From: an uncultured Porphyromonadaceae bacterium | GTDB lineage: Bacteria; Bacteroidota; Bacteroidia; Bacteroidales; Muribaculaceae | Reading direction: 5' to 3' | Length of the DNA stretch: 8,160 nucleotides | Assembly: GCA_900555915.1 (NCBI GenBank) | Contig: USNC01000054.1 | Span: 1 to 8,160 of the forward strand | In this document: positions 1 through 5,729 of the stretch, piece by piece | Layout: each line of letters begins with the position of its first letter | How positions within the stretch are numbered: position 1 is the first letter of the stretch | Translations under genes and position numbers: made by a program | Notes under the pieces: generated by a model | What the model saw: the letters and a program-made list of their open reading frames with translations, nothing else | Told to the model about the DNA's origin: nothing | Database searches by the model: none

Positions 1-1
1 T

Positions 2-1024
2 AAAGATGGCCGTGGCCTTTCCATGTTCATCTACGACAAGCGCAACGGCGGTGTCAATGTGCGCCGCATCGAAAACAAGATGGGTATCAAGGGAAGCCCG
101 ACTTGCGAACTCGTCTATAAGGATGCTCCCGCCGAACTTTGCGGAAGCCGCAAACTCGGTCTCATCAAGTATGTGATGGCACTCATGAACGGCGCGCGTC
201 TCGGCATCGCTGCCCAGAGCGTAGGCCTTTCGGAAGCGGCTTACCGCGAGGCTCTCGACTATGCGAAAGACCGCAAGCAGTTTGGCAAGGCTATCATAGA
301 ATTCCCGGCAGTGGCCGAGATCCTCAGCGTGATGAAGGCGAAACTCGATGCGAGCCGTGCCCTTCTCTACGCTTGCTCGCGCTTCGTGGATATCTACAAG
401 ATCTACGACGACATCGCCAAGGAGCGTCCGCTCACCAAGGAAGAGAAACTTGAGGCTAAAGCCTACAGCAAACTCGCCGACGCTTTCACTCCGCTCGCAA
501 AGGGAATGGGTTCGGAATTCTGCAACCAGAACACCTACGACTGCATCCAGATCCACGGCGGCAGCGGCTTCATGAAAGACTACCGCTGCGAACGTCTCTA
601 CCGCGACGCGCGCATCACGAGCATCTACGAAGGCACGACTCAGCTTCAGGTTGTGGCTGCCATCCGCCACGTCACCACCGGCACATATCTCAATTTCATT
701 CAGGAAGCCCTCTCGAAAGATGTCGATGAGAAGTATGCCGGAGTGAAGAAGGCTCTTGAAGTGATGGCCGAGCAGTATGAGGCTGCTGTGAAGAATGTGC
801 TCGATGTCAAGGACACCGCCTATACCGACTTCATGGCGCGCCGTCTTGTGGAGATGGCCGGTCACACCGTGATGGGTTGTCTGCTCCTCGACGAGGCAAG
901 CCGCAGCGATGCGTTCGACAAGTCGCTTGAGGTTTATGTGAAGTATGGTCAGGCTGAATGCACCAAGCATGCCGACTTCATCACCAACTTCCAGCCCGCG
1001 CAGCTCGCCGCTTATACATTCTGA
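2..1024 (+). CDS. Acyl-CoA dehydrogenase family protein, C-terminal part (5' end outside window)
   Basis: This is an FAD-dependent acyl-CoA dehydrogenase that oxidises an acyl-CoA thioester to the 2-enoyl-CoA and passes electrons to electron-transfer flavoprotein in the cytoplasm. The frame is open from base 2 (KDGRGLS before the first Met at 23), so the gene starts upstream and 340 residues are visible. They cover the end of the middle beta domain, the C-terminal helical domain and an extra C-terminal extension. Family marks seen are DRKQFGK, QIHGGSGF followed by ERLYRDARI, and IYEGT, whose Glu (codon 629-631) aligns with the catalytic base of short/medium-chain enzymes. About 120 residues follow that motif, as in the long (~570 aa) bacterial members with an extra C-terminal domain. 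In Bacteroidota such genes often follow etfB/etfA, which would lie outside this window. The substrate cannot be told. The gene ends 29 bp before a strong terminator. Family is certain, specificity unknown. Confidence 0.93.
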   Translation, partial: KDGRGLSMFIYDKRNGGVNVRRIENKMGIKGSPTCELVYKDAPAELCGSRKLGLIKYVMALMNGARLGIAAQSVGLSEAAYREALDYAKDRKQFGKAIIEFPAVAEILSVMKAKLDASRALLYACSRFVDIYKIYDDIAKERPLTKEEKLEAKAYSKLADAFTPLAKGMGSEFCNQNTYDCIQIHGGSGFMKDYRCERLYRDARITSIYEGTTQLQVVAAIRHVTTGTYLNFIQEALSKDVDEKYAGVKKALEVMAEQYEAAVKNVLDVKDTAYTDFMARRLVEMAGHTVMGCLLLDEASRSDAFDKSLEVYVKYGQAECTKHADFITNFQPAQLAAYTF

Positions 1025-1053
1025 TTCCACTGTTACGAAACAATATAATTCAA

Positions 1054-1096
1054 AATCCGGCGCAGACTTTGCGGTCTGCGCCGGATTCCTTTTTTT
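1054..1096. terminator. Strong intrinsic terminator between converging genes
   Basis: A perfect 14-bp inverted repeat (1054-1067 and 1074-1087, arms AATCCGGCGCAGAC / GTCTGCGCCGGATT) with a 6-nt loop is followed by CC and seven T (1090-1096). This ends + strand transcription of the acyl-CoA dehydrogenase. On the - strand the same stem is followed by TTTTG, so it can also act, more weakly, as terminator for the porin gene that ends at 1149. The rest of 1025-1148 shows nothing else. Confidence 0.93.
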
Positions 1097-1148
1097 CTAC
1101 TATAATAACTCATTGAATAATTGGAGGTGTTGGGAACTACAATTATTT

Positions 1149-2324
1149 TCAGAAAATGATCTGGAGCCTTGCCTCGAGGGTGTTGACATGCCGTGAGGGA
1201 AGCAGGTTTTCCACCACGCGGTCGTGTACGTCGGTATAGGAATAGCGCAGACGGGCTATCATCCAGTTGTTGATGTAATAGTTGAGGGTGAAGTTCACGT
1301 CGTTTGCTATGCCGCCCATCACGCCTGCCTTATGGTCGGAGGCATCCACGTAGCTGTAGCCGGCCACCATCTCAAGCGAGCCTTTGGCGGGAGTCGCCAC
1401 GCCTCCGTCGGCATGGTTGTAATTGTAGCGGTCGCCGATGAGCAGCGCGCGAAACATTCCGTAGACACCATGGGCATGGTAGCTCGGCAGTCCGTTCTTG
1501 CGCGCTATGTTCATATAGTAGTATTGCGATTCCAGAGCGCAGCGCCCTTTGATCAGCAGCAGTTCAGGCGAAAGTTTGAACGATCCGCGCGCTTCTTCCA
1601 CCGTAGCCTTCAGTTCCGTGATCTTCGATACCCGCGATGGGAAATTGGCCTTGTAGGCGAATCCGTTATGGTCGTCTGCGTTCGGTGAGGTGTAGTTGAG
1701 CGAGATGCCGGTCTGGATCACATCGCCGTCCGAATGGCGCGGCCGCCACACGAGGCGCGTCTGCGCTCCCCAGGCCTGCTTGCCAAGCATAGTGGCGTTT
1801 TCGGTCATGGCTGCGGCCTCGGCGAAAACCGACGTGCCTGCCAGAAACTGACCCTTGTCATATTGCCACATCAGCGCGAGCAGACGCGGATTGGCGTTGA
1901 AAAACTCATTGGCGGTCGGTTCTTCATATGATGGCTTCATCGAACTGCTGGTTTCCGAGTTCAGACCCCACTGAGGCACAAAATAGCCGCCGCGCAGGAA
2001 GTTGGCGTCATTGAAGTCATATTCAAAGTAGGTGTCTTTAAGTCCTACTTTGCCGTAGCTGAATCCGATGTCGATCTTGGCTTTCCATTTTCCATAGCTG
2101 GCCTTGGCGCCGAGACGCACATCCGGTATTCCTACGCCATTTACGAATTTTGTGTCGCCGACAGCCTCGGCATCGTCGTTTCCGCCGATATATGCCGCAG
2201 CATCCATCAGTATTCTTCCGGTAGGCTTGATAGTGAATTTCGGGGCATCATTGTCTTGGGCCGACATCAAGGCCGGCGACATGGCCGTGATAAGAGAGAT
2301 AAGGAGTAGACGTGTGGTTTTCAT
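1149..2324 (-). CDS. Phosphate-selective porin (OprO/OprP)-like outer-membrane beta-barrel
   Basis: A 391-aa outer-membrane protein with a signal peptide (hydrophobic residues 6-20, likely cleavage MSA|Q after residue 22). The mature chain begins FTIKPTGRILMDAAAY and consists of alternating amphipathic strands (for example WKAKIDIGFSYG, FEYDFNDANFLRGGYF). It closes with the layout of the phosphate-selective porin O/P family: a strand with VAGYSYVD, then GGIANDVNFTLNYYINNWMIARLRYSYT, then LEARLQIIF with a terminal Phe for BAM recognition. Length fits the family. The upstream gene on the same strand, 122 bp away, is a periplasmic-type acid phosphatase, which suggests the porin admits phosphate or small phosphorylated compounds. 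Family members can pass other anions, so the substrate is inferred. I see no good promoter of its own; a hairpin lies 28 bp before the start codon. Start chosen because the signal peptide begins directly at this Met. Confidence 0.85.
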   Translation of the reverse strand: MKTTRLLLISLITAMSPALMSAQDNDAPKFTIKPTGRILMDAAAYIGGNDDAEAVGDTKFVNGVGIPDVRLGAKASYGKWKAKIDIGFSYGKVGLKDTYFEYDFNDANFLRGGYFVPQWGLNSETSSSMKPSYEEPTANEFFNANPRLLALMWQYDKGQFLAGTSVFAEAAAMTENATMLGKQAWGAQTRLVWRPRHSDGDVIQTGISLNYTSPNADDHNGFAYKANFPSRVSKITELKATVEEARGSFKLSPELLLIKGRCALESQYYYMNIARKNGLPSYHAHGVYGMFRALLIGDRYNYNHADGGVATPAKGSLEMVAGYSYVDASDHKAGVMGGIANDVNFTLNYYINNWMIARLRYSYTDVHDRVVENLLPSRHVNTLEARLQIIF

Positions 2325-2351
2325 AGTGGTAAGATTTTAGTGGATACTTCA

Positions 2352-2377
2352 CAATGCACAGAAGCGTCTGTGCATTG
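2352..2377 (-). promoter_or_regulatory. Perfect 11-bp hairpin between phosphatase and porin genes
   Basis: Inverted repeat 2352-2362 / 2367-2377 (CAATGCACAGA … TCTGTGCATTG) with a 4-nt loop, in the leader of the porin gene. No T-run follows on either strand, so it is not a standard intrinsic terminator. It could be an mRNA processing or stability element, or a DNA-binding dyad. The structure is seen; the role is not known. Confidence 0.6.
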
Positions 2378-2446
2378 CGAAGAATGGATATAAGAGGATT
2401 GGAAATAAGAGTAGCATAGAAGGCGCACGTATTGCGCAGTGTCATG

Positions 2447-3268
2447 TCAGTCTGAAGTGGTAGGAGTCGGTACGGGCGTTCCCTTTGCCACTTTCCCCTC
2501 TTTCTTTAGTTTTCTGAACTCCTTTTTCGCTTTCTGGAGTTGGGTCTGGAATGCGGGGTCTGCGTGCAGACGGGCCACTGTCATTGCTCCTGTCAGTCTG
2601 CCGGCATCCACATCGCTCTGGAAGTGATATCCGCATATCACACGGCTTTCGCCCATGTCGTAGCCGCGTTTGAGAATCTCGTTCTGCCTTTCCGGATTGA
2701 TTTCTGCAAGCACGAGGGCTGTGGCCCACCCGATGGAGGTGTGGCCGGACGGATATGAGCCGTTCGACGACAGTTCTTCCTGCTGCTCCGGATTGCAGGT
2801 CATCTCCTCATAATAGGCAAACGGGCGTGTGCGGTTGTAATGGTTCTTGGCCTCGCGCGTGCCGAGGTCGCCGGCATCCTCGCGCATTCCCACTATCAAG
2901 GCATATATCTCCGGAGTGTACTCTTTGTTTATCTCCACTCCGAACGCTTCCGAGAAGGCGCGCGGCACTCCGTCGCCTCCCACACGTGCATCGGTCACTG
3001 CCGTGTCGCCGCGCGCCGTGTTGCGCATCGATTTGCCCCAGCTGTAGCGGGCTTGGTCGTTGAGAAATGTGATCGACATTCCGTCTGGCGGCGGTGGAAG
3101 CAGAAAGAGGCTGTTGGGCACGTCTCCTTCCTGAAGGAAGAATACTTCCGGATCAGTGCGGTGATCCTTGATTTTCTTTGCGTTATCCTGAGCGTTGCTG
3201 ACCGGCAGAACCGAAGCCATCATCATGACAGCCGCCATCCGTGCGAGAGATTTGAAGTAGTGTCTCAT
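2447..3268 (-). CDS. Class A nonspecific acid phosphatase (PAP2 superfamily), secreted
   Basis: A 273-aa secreted phosphatase that hydrolyses phosphomonoesters in the periplasm. The signal peptide is at 1-26 (positive RHYFKSLAR, hydrophobic MAAVMMMASVLPV, cleavage SNA|Q). The vanadium-haloperoxidase-type active site is complete. Motif 1 is KNHYNRTRP (Lys141, Arg148). Motif 2 is GSYPSGHT (170-177), the class A signature with the phosphate-binding SGH and His176. Motif 3 is SRVICGYHFQSD (Arg209, nucleophile His215, Asp219). Length is slightly above the usual ~250 aa because of a Lys-rich, Pro/Thr-ending tail (246-273) of unclear use. It is the first gene of a - strand pair with the porin-like gene downstream, so the two probably cooperate in freeing and importing phosphate. 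Its start codon lies inside one copy of a 15-bp direct repeat (3265-3279). Distinguishing phosphate supply from dephosphorylation of a specific substrate such as lipid A or a nucleotide is not possible here. Confidence 0.93.
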   Translation of the reverse strand: MRHYFKSLARMAAVMMMASVLPVSNAQDNAKKIKDHRTDPEVFFLQEGDVPNSLFLLPPPPDGMSITFLNDQARYSWGKSMRNTARGDTAVTDARVGGDGVPRAFSEAFGVEINKEYTPEIYALIVGMREDAGDLGTREAKNHYNRTRPFAYYEEMTCNPEQQEELSSNGSYPSGHTSIGWATALVLAEINPERQNEILKRGYDMGESRVICGYHFQSDVDAGRLTGAMTVARLHADPAFQTQLQKAKKEFRKLKKEGKVAKGTPVPTPTTSD

Positions 3269-3317
3269 AACAATAGAAATTAAGGTTTTAAGTGTTATGA
3301 CTTCATAACAATCGAAA
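3265..3317. repeat. Direct repeat pair over and upstream of the phosphatase start
   Basis: TCATAACAATAGAAA at 3265-3279 and TCATAACAATCGAAA at 3303-3317 agree at 14 of 15 positions, 38 bp apart. The first copy contains the phosphatase start codon (CAT on + at 3266-3268). On the - strand the second copy gives an ATG followed by only two sense codons and a stop. Confidence 0.6.
3293..3310. promoter_or_regulatory. 18-bp dyad upstream of phosphatase gene
   Basis: TGTTATGA-CT-TCATAACA is a perfect 8-bp inverted repeat with a 2-bp spacer, 25 bp before the phosphatase start and partly within the direct repeat. It is a candidate operator or a small mRNA hairpin. The dyad is seen; the regulator is unknown. 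Confidence 0.5.
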
Positions 3318-3340
3318 GTCTCATGCGATTATCGGATTTA

Positions 3341-3356
3341 TATGTTGTGCAACATA
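3341..3356. promoter_or_regulatory. 16-bp dyad in divergent intergenic region, candidate operator
   Basis: TATGTTG-TG-CAACATA is a perfect 7-bp inverted repeat with a 2-bp spacer. It overlaps a weak - strand -7-like match (TATTTATG, complement of 3353-3360, one mismatch to TAnnTTTG). It lies about 40 bp upstream of the + strand -7 element of the sigma-factor operon. This position would let one regulator act on both divergent units. Confidence 0.45.
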
Positions 3357-3375
3357 AATATCTTTCATTTCAAAT

Positions 3376-3401
3376 GTTGTCGCGGTTTTTTATTATATTT
3401 G
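3376..3401 (+). promoter_or_regulatory. Bacteroidota-type promoter of the sigma-factor operon
   Basis: The -7 element TATATTTG (3394-3401) fits TAnnTTTG exactly, with a T-rich spacer and GTTGTC at 3376-3381 upstream. The GTTGTC-to-TA distance is shorter than usual for the -33 box, so the -33 assignment is uncertain. Predicted transcript start is near 3408, giving a leader of about 150 nt before the sigma-factor gene. The element lies in a 51-bp repeat found again at 5679-5729. Confidence 0.7.
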
Positions 3402-3426
3402 CAGAGCAAACCAAATTCCAATGCTT
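3376..3426 (+). repeat. 51-bp promoter/leader repeat, copy 1
   Basis: Identical to 5679-5729 at 47 of 51 positions with no gaps. The differences are at 3382, 3385, 3405 and 3419. The repeat covers the GTTGTC box, the T-run, the -7 element, the predicted start of transcription and an ATGCTT. No similarity continues beyond either end. Confidence 0.9.
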
Positions 3427-3465
3427 CAGGCGGCAGCCGACATCATCGCCGGATTCACAGCCTGA
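3421..3465 (+). CDS. Possible 14-codon leader peptide ORF upstream of the sigma factor
   Basis: ATG at 3421 opens a short frame, MLQAADIIAGFTA then TGA at 3463-3465, beginning about 13 nt after the predicted transcript start and 92 nt before the sigma-factor gene. Its ATGCTT is the end of the 51-bp repeat, whose other copy supplies the possible first codons of a real secreted protein. It may be a regulatory upstream ORF or a relic of duplicated promoter-plus-start sequence. No ribosome-binding evidence or homology was used, so confidence is low. Confidence 0.25.
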   Translation: MLQAAADIIAGFTA

Positions 3466-3557
3466 AAACCGGTAAACACGGTAGTATGAAATAATATCCG
3501 CACGAGGGTATTTGATTCGGAAGCTGGTCTGTCTATTAAGTAAAAGATGATTCCACA

Positions 3558-4043
3558 ATGCAGTACACCACTTCAGAATTCGAGAATATCTACACCGAAT
3601 GCTTCCCCGCAGCGTTAAGATTAGCTTCGGGAATGCTCGTCAACGAGGACGAGGCACGCGACGCGGTGCATGAGGTGTTTCTCAAACTCTGGGAGTCGGA
3701 TAAGAAAGCGGATAATCCCAAAGCTTTTGTGTTGAGGTCGGTACGCAATGCCTGTATCAATCGTATAAAGGCAATCGACACGCGCGAGAGAATACGCCGG
3801 CAGCTCATGCTTGAGCCTCCGGAAGACGATTTCGACCCCGACATCCGTAATATGGAAGTGCTCGGTGCCATCGAGTCTCTTCTCACGGCGAGGGAAAAGG
3901 AAGTGGTCGGAAAGATCTATACCGATGGACTGAGCTACCGGAAAGCATCCGAAAGTCTCGGAGTCACGGTGGCGGCCATCAACAAGAACCTTGTGTCTGC
4001 ATTGAAAAAACTCAGGTCTCATTTCAAAACCGGCAAATCATGA
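3558..4043 (+). CDS. ECF-type RNA polymerase sigma factor
   Basis: A 161-aa sigma-70 family factor of the extracytoplasmic-function group, containing only regions 2 and 4. Region 2 spans about residues 8-70: DEARDAVHEVFLKLWE (region 2.2, core RNA polymerase contact) and KAFVLRSVRNACINRIK (region 2.4, -10 recognition). An acidic linker (EPPEDDFDPD, 86-95) follows. Region 4 spans about 107-155: LTAREKEVVGKIYTDGLSYRKASESLGVTVAAINKN… in segments typical of the helix-turn-helix that reads the -35. The gene overlaps the next one by four bases (ATGA, 4040-4043), the usual coupling of a sigma factor to its anti-sigma. The partner is not FecR-like and no SusC/SusD pair is nearby in the window, so this is not the common transport-coupled type. 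The promoter sequence at 3376-3401 recurs before the glycosidase operon, so autoregulation and control of that operon are possible. Confidence 0.92.
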   Translation: MQYTTSEFENIYTECFPAALRLASGMLVNEDEARDAVHEVFLKLWESDKKADNPKAFVLRSVRNACINRIKAIDTRERIRRQLMLEPPEDDFDPDIRNMEVLGAIESLLTAREKEVVGKIYTDGLSYRKASESLGVTVAAINKNLVSALKKLRSHFKTGKS

Positions 4044-4711
4044 GAGAAGAAGAAAAAGACATATTGACAGCCAAGATGCTCGACGCCCCCTCGGCGCTGA
4101 CGGATGATGAGATAGATGCCATCATCCATGATGACGAATTGCGCGGCATATATGAAATGTCGTCGGATATGGTCAGGGCCTGTGCTGAAAGAGCTCCGGT
4201 CAATGTCGCTGAAGAATGGAAGCAGTTTAGCAGGAAACTCTCCAACCGCCCATTCATGTTCAGACGTGGCATACGGGCGGCTGCCGTATTCGCGGCGATA
4301 TTGATGGCGGCAGGTATGGCCTTTAATCCAAATTGGACTTGCCGCCCTCCTGAAGCCCGGAATGTCGGCACAGTCGAAAAGAAGAGGCCGGAGATCTCGG
4401 CACCGGAAGGATACATGGCCGCAGCGTGCGAACTGGAGCCCGAACCGGACGCGAAAACGGGAAAACAGGAAACCGCTCCTGCCCGGCAGCGCAAATTCGC
4501 AGCCGCCGACGATGTTCCGGCCATTGAGGAAGAACATCCGGAGATAGAGGAATATCTCCGTGTCCAGCAGGCTATGGCCGACAACGAGCTGGCGTCAATG
4601 ACGGCGCGGACCATAGAGGAGGAATATGCCACTTTTCTTGTGAATTCGTGCGATACTGACATTGATACGGATCTACTGACGAGTATTGTATTGTCGGTGA
4701 CGATGCCCTGA
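4040..4711 (+). CDS. Putative single-pass membrane anti-sigma factor
   Basis: A 223-aa protein starting inside the sigma-factor stop codon. Residues 1-75 are charged and probably cytoplasmic, where they would hold the sigma factor. A single hydrophobic segment (about 78-96, GIRAAAVFAAILMAAGMAF) follows a positive stretch (FRRGIR), predicting N-in topology. Residues 97-223 would be periplasmic: a Pro/Glu/Ala-rich low-complexity stretch, then an acidic region (EEEHPEIEEYLRVQQAMADNE) likely helical. I see neither the zinc-binding H…CxxC pattern of ZAS anti-sigma factors nor a FecR domain. The call therefore rests on overlap with the sigma factor, topology and size, not on a recognised domain. 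It would release the sigma factor after an envelope signal, possibly through the secreted product of the next gene, 34 bp downstream. Confidence 0.65.
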   Translation: MREEEKDILTAKMLDAPSALTDDEIDAIIHDDELRGIYEMSSDMVRACAERAPVNVAEEWKQFSRKLSNRPFMFRRGIRAAAVFAAILMAAGMAFNPNWTCRPPEARNVGTVEKKRPEISAPEGYMAAACELEPEPDAKTGKQETAPARQRKFAAADDVPAIEEEHPEIEEYLRVQQAMADNELASMTARTIEEEYATFLVNSCDTDIDTDLLTSIVLSVTMP

Positions 4712-4745
4712 ACCGAAAGGATAAATAAACTTAAATTCAGACAAT

Positions 4746-5579
4746 ATGAAAACAGCAACAATGGGGCTACTGAGCCTTCTGATTGCCGCTATGCCTATGG
4801 CGGTGTCAGCACAAGTCAACATCCGCTCGGCGTTCAAAAAAATCATCGAATGCAAAGATGCTGAAATCAAGGAATCGCGATTTGTGGAGAGAGATCCCAA
4901 GTCAAATATCATCACTGGAAAGAGCGAAGTCTACAATTTCGTGTTGCCCGCCGGGAAAAAGAAACTTCTGGAAAAGGCAATATCAGCCTTCGCTGAGGAT
5001 GCCGGCAAAGCATATACTATCAAAAGCGGCAACTCTGACGAGGAGCCAACACCGATTCTGCTGGCGGTAGGAAAACGCAATGCCCCGGGTGTGCCCGTCA
5101 CAGAGCCTGGCACTGAATACATGTATTCATGTTTTCTGGCACCTGACACAGTAGACCTGGCCGGAAACTACAGGTTTGCATTCGGTCTGAACTATAAGGA
5201 AGAGGATGGAAAGATATTCGGGAAACTCATGGAGACGTTCGCCACGACGCTTCAGTATCGGCAATACGGACTGTCGTATGGAAAATTCAATACATTCAAG
5301 GGGGGGCAGGAACTGGCGAACATACTCGGAGACAACAAGCAGATGACCTGGTTCGAGCAGCTGATGGCGTATTTCGGAGGTATAGAAACATCTCCATACA
5401 GCAAAACACGCGTGGGTCTCGCCGCCAAGTCTTATACCCTCATAAAGAACCGCAAGAAATATCCCGATGTCACGCCACAGGACTGCAACGCGGTGCGTGA
5501 GATTCTGAAAGAACTGATTCCGATGCAGGATCCGATTGTCAAGAAAATTCTCCAGCAGTGTCTGGTTGCCCTAAAATAG
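4746..5579 (+). CDS. Secreted protein of unknown function in the sigma/anti-sigma operon
   Basis: I do not recognise this 277-aa protein. It has a clear signal peptide (MKTATMGLLSLLIAAMPMAV, cleavage SA|Q after residue 22) and no later membrane segment, so it should be periplasmic or exported. The mature part is mixed, with charged segments and short strand-like stretches (KSEVYNFVLP, TPILLAVGK, YRFAFGLNY). A C-terminal helical region (about 225-277, with VREILKELIPMQDPIVKKILQQCLVAL) ends the protein. It follows the putative anti-sigma gene by 34 bp and precedes the operon terminator, so it is probably co-expressed. A role as periplasmic sensor or effector of the sigma system is possible but is only inference from position. 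Bacteroidales often carry short secreted DUF proteins beside ECF sigma genes, and this may be one of them. Codon 5298-5306 contains a run of seven G; the frame is intact across it. Confidence 0.8.
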   Translation: MKTATMGLLSLLIAAMPMAVSAQVNIRSAFKKIIECKDAEIKESRFVERDPKSNIITGKSEVYNFVLPAGKKKLLEKAISAFAEDAGKAYTIKSGNSDEEPTPILLAVGKRNAPGVPVTEPGTEYMYSCFLAPDTVDLAGNYRFAFGLNYKEEDGKIFGKLMETFATTLQYRQYGLSYGKFNTFKGGQELANILGDNKQMTWFEQLMAYFGGIETSPYSKTRVGLAAKSYTLIKNRKKYPDVTPQDCNAVREILKELIPMQDPIVKKILQQCLVALK

Positions 5580-5602
5580 CGCACGTTTCCAAATAATATG
5601 GA

Positions 5603-5650
5603 GAGACCCCGCTGCGACAGCCGTCGCGAAGCGGGGTCTCATGTTTTTTT
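5603..5650 (+). terminator. Strong intrinsic terminator after the sigma-factor operon
   Basis: Outer stem 5603-5613 / 5630-5640 (GAGACCCCGCT … AGCGGGGTCTC) with an inner stem 5614-5618 / 5623-5627 (GCGAC … GTCGC), loop AGCC and a 2-nt bulge. ATG and seven T (5644-5650) follow. It lies 23 bp after the stop at 5579 and separates the sigma operon from the glycosidase operon. Confidence 0.93.
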
Positions 5651-5678
5651 GCGCAACTTATTTTGTCAAGTTGGTGTC

Positions 5679-5704
5679 GTTGTCACGATTTTTTATTATA
5701 TTTG
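5679..5704 (+). promoter_or_regulatory. Bacteroidota-type promoter of the glycosidase operon
   Basis: The -7 element TATATTTG (5697-5704) matches TAnnTTTG exactly, with GTTGTC at 5679-5684 and the same T-run between them as at the sigma-factor promoter. Predicted transcript start is near 5711, leaving a leader of only about 13-25 nt before the first gene. This rules out the longer reading frame that opens at 5598 inside the terminator. Confidence 0.75.
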
Positions 5705-5729
5705 CAGTGCAAACCAAATTCAAATGCTT
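5679..5729 (+). repeat. 51-bp promoter/leader repeat, copy 2
   Basis: Matches 3376-3426 at 47 of 51 bases without gaps. The conserved part continues past the -7 element through GCAAACCAAATTC to AATGCTT, which here includes the first candidate start codon (5724) of the downstream gene. Confidence 0.9.

Noticed and set aside
2352..2377. Hairpin as an intrinsic terminator for the phosphatase gene
   Set aside because: No T-run follows the stem on either strand.
3370..3558. 62-codon - strand frame sharing a peptide stretch with the - strand frame at 5658-6071
   Set aside because: The shared residues only reflect the 51-bp promoter repeat read backwards; neither frame has independent support.
4024..4761. 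245-codon open frame on the - strand
   Set aside because: It is antisense to the putative anti-sigma gene, is Ser/Ala-rich as expected of a shadow frame, and has no start context or neighbour supporting it; the + strand frame has sigma-gene overlap and a membrane segment.
5598..5723. 42-codon N-terminal extension of the 5724-6440 gene beginning at ATG 5598
   Set aside because: It would start inside the intrinsic terminator and run through the promoter; the signal peptide and predicted transcript start both place translation at 5724-5736.
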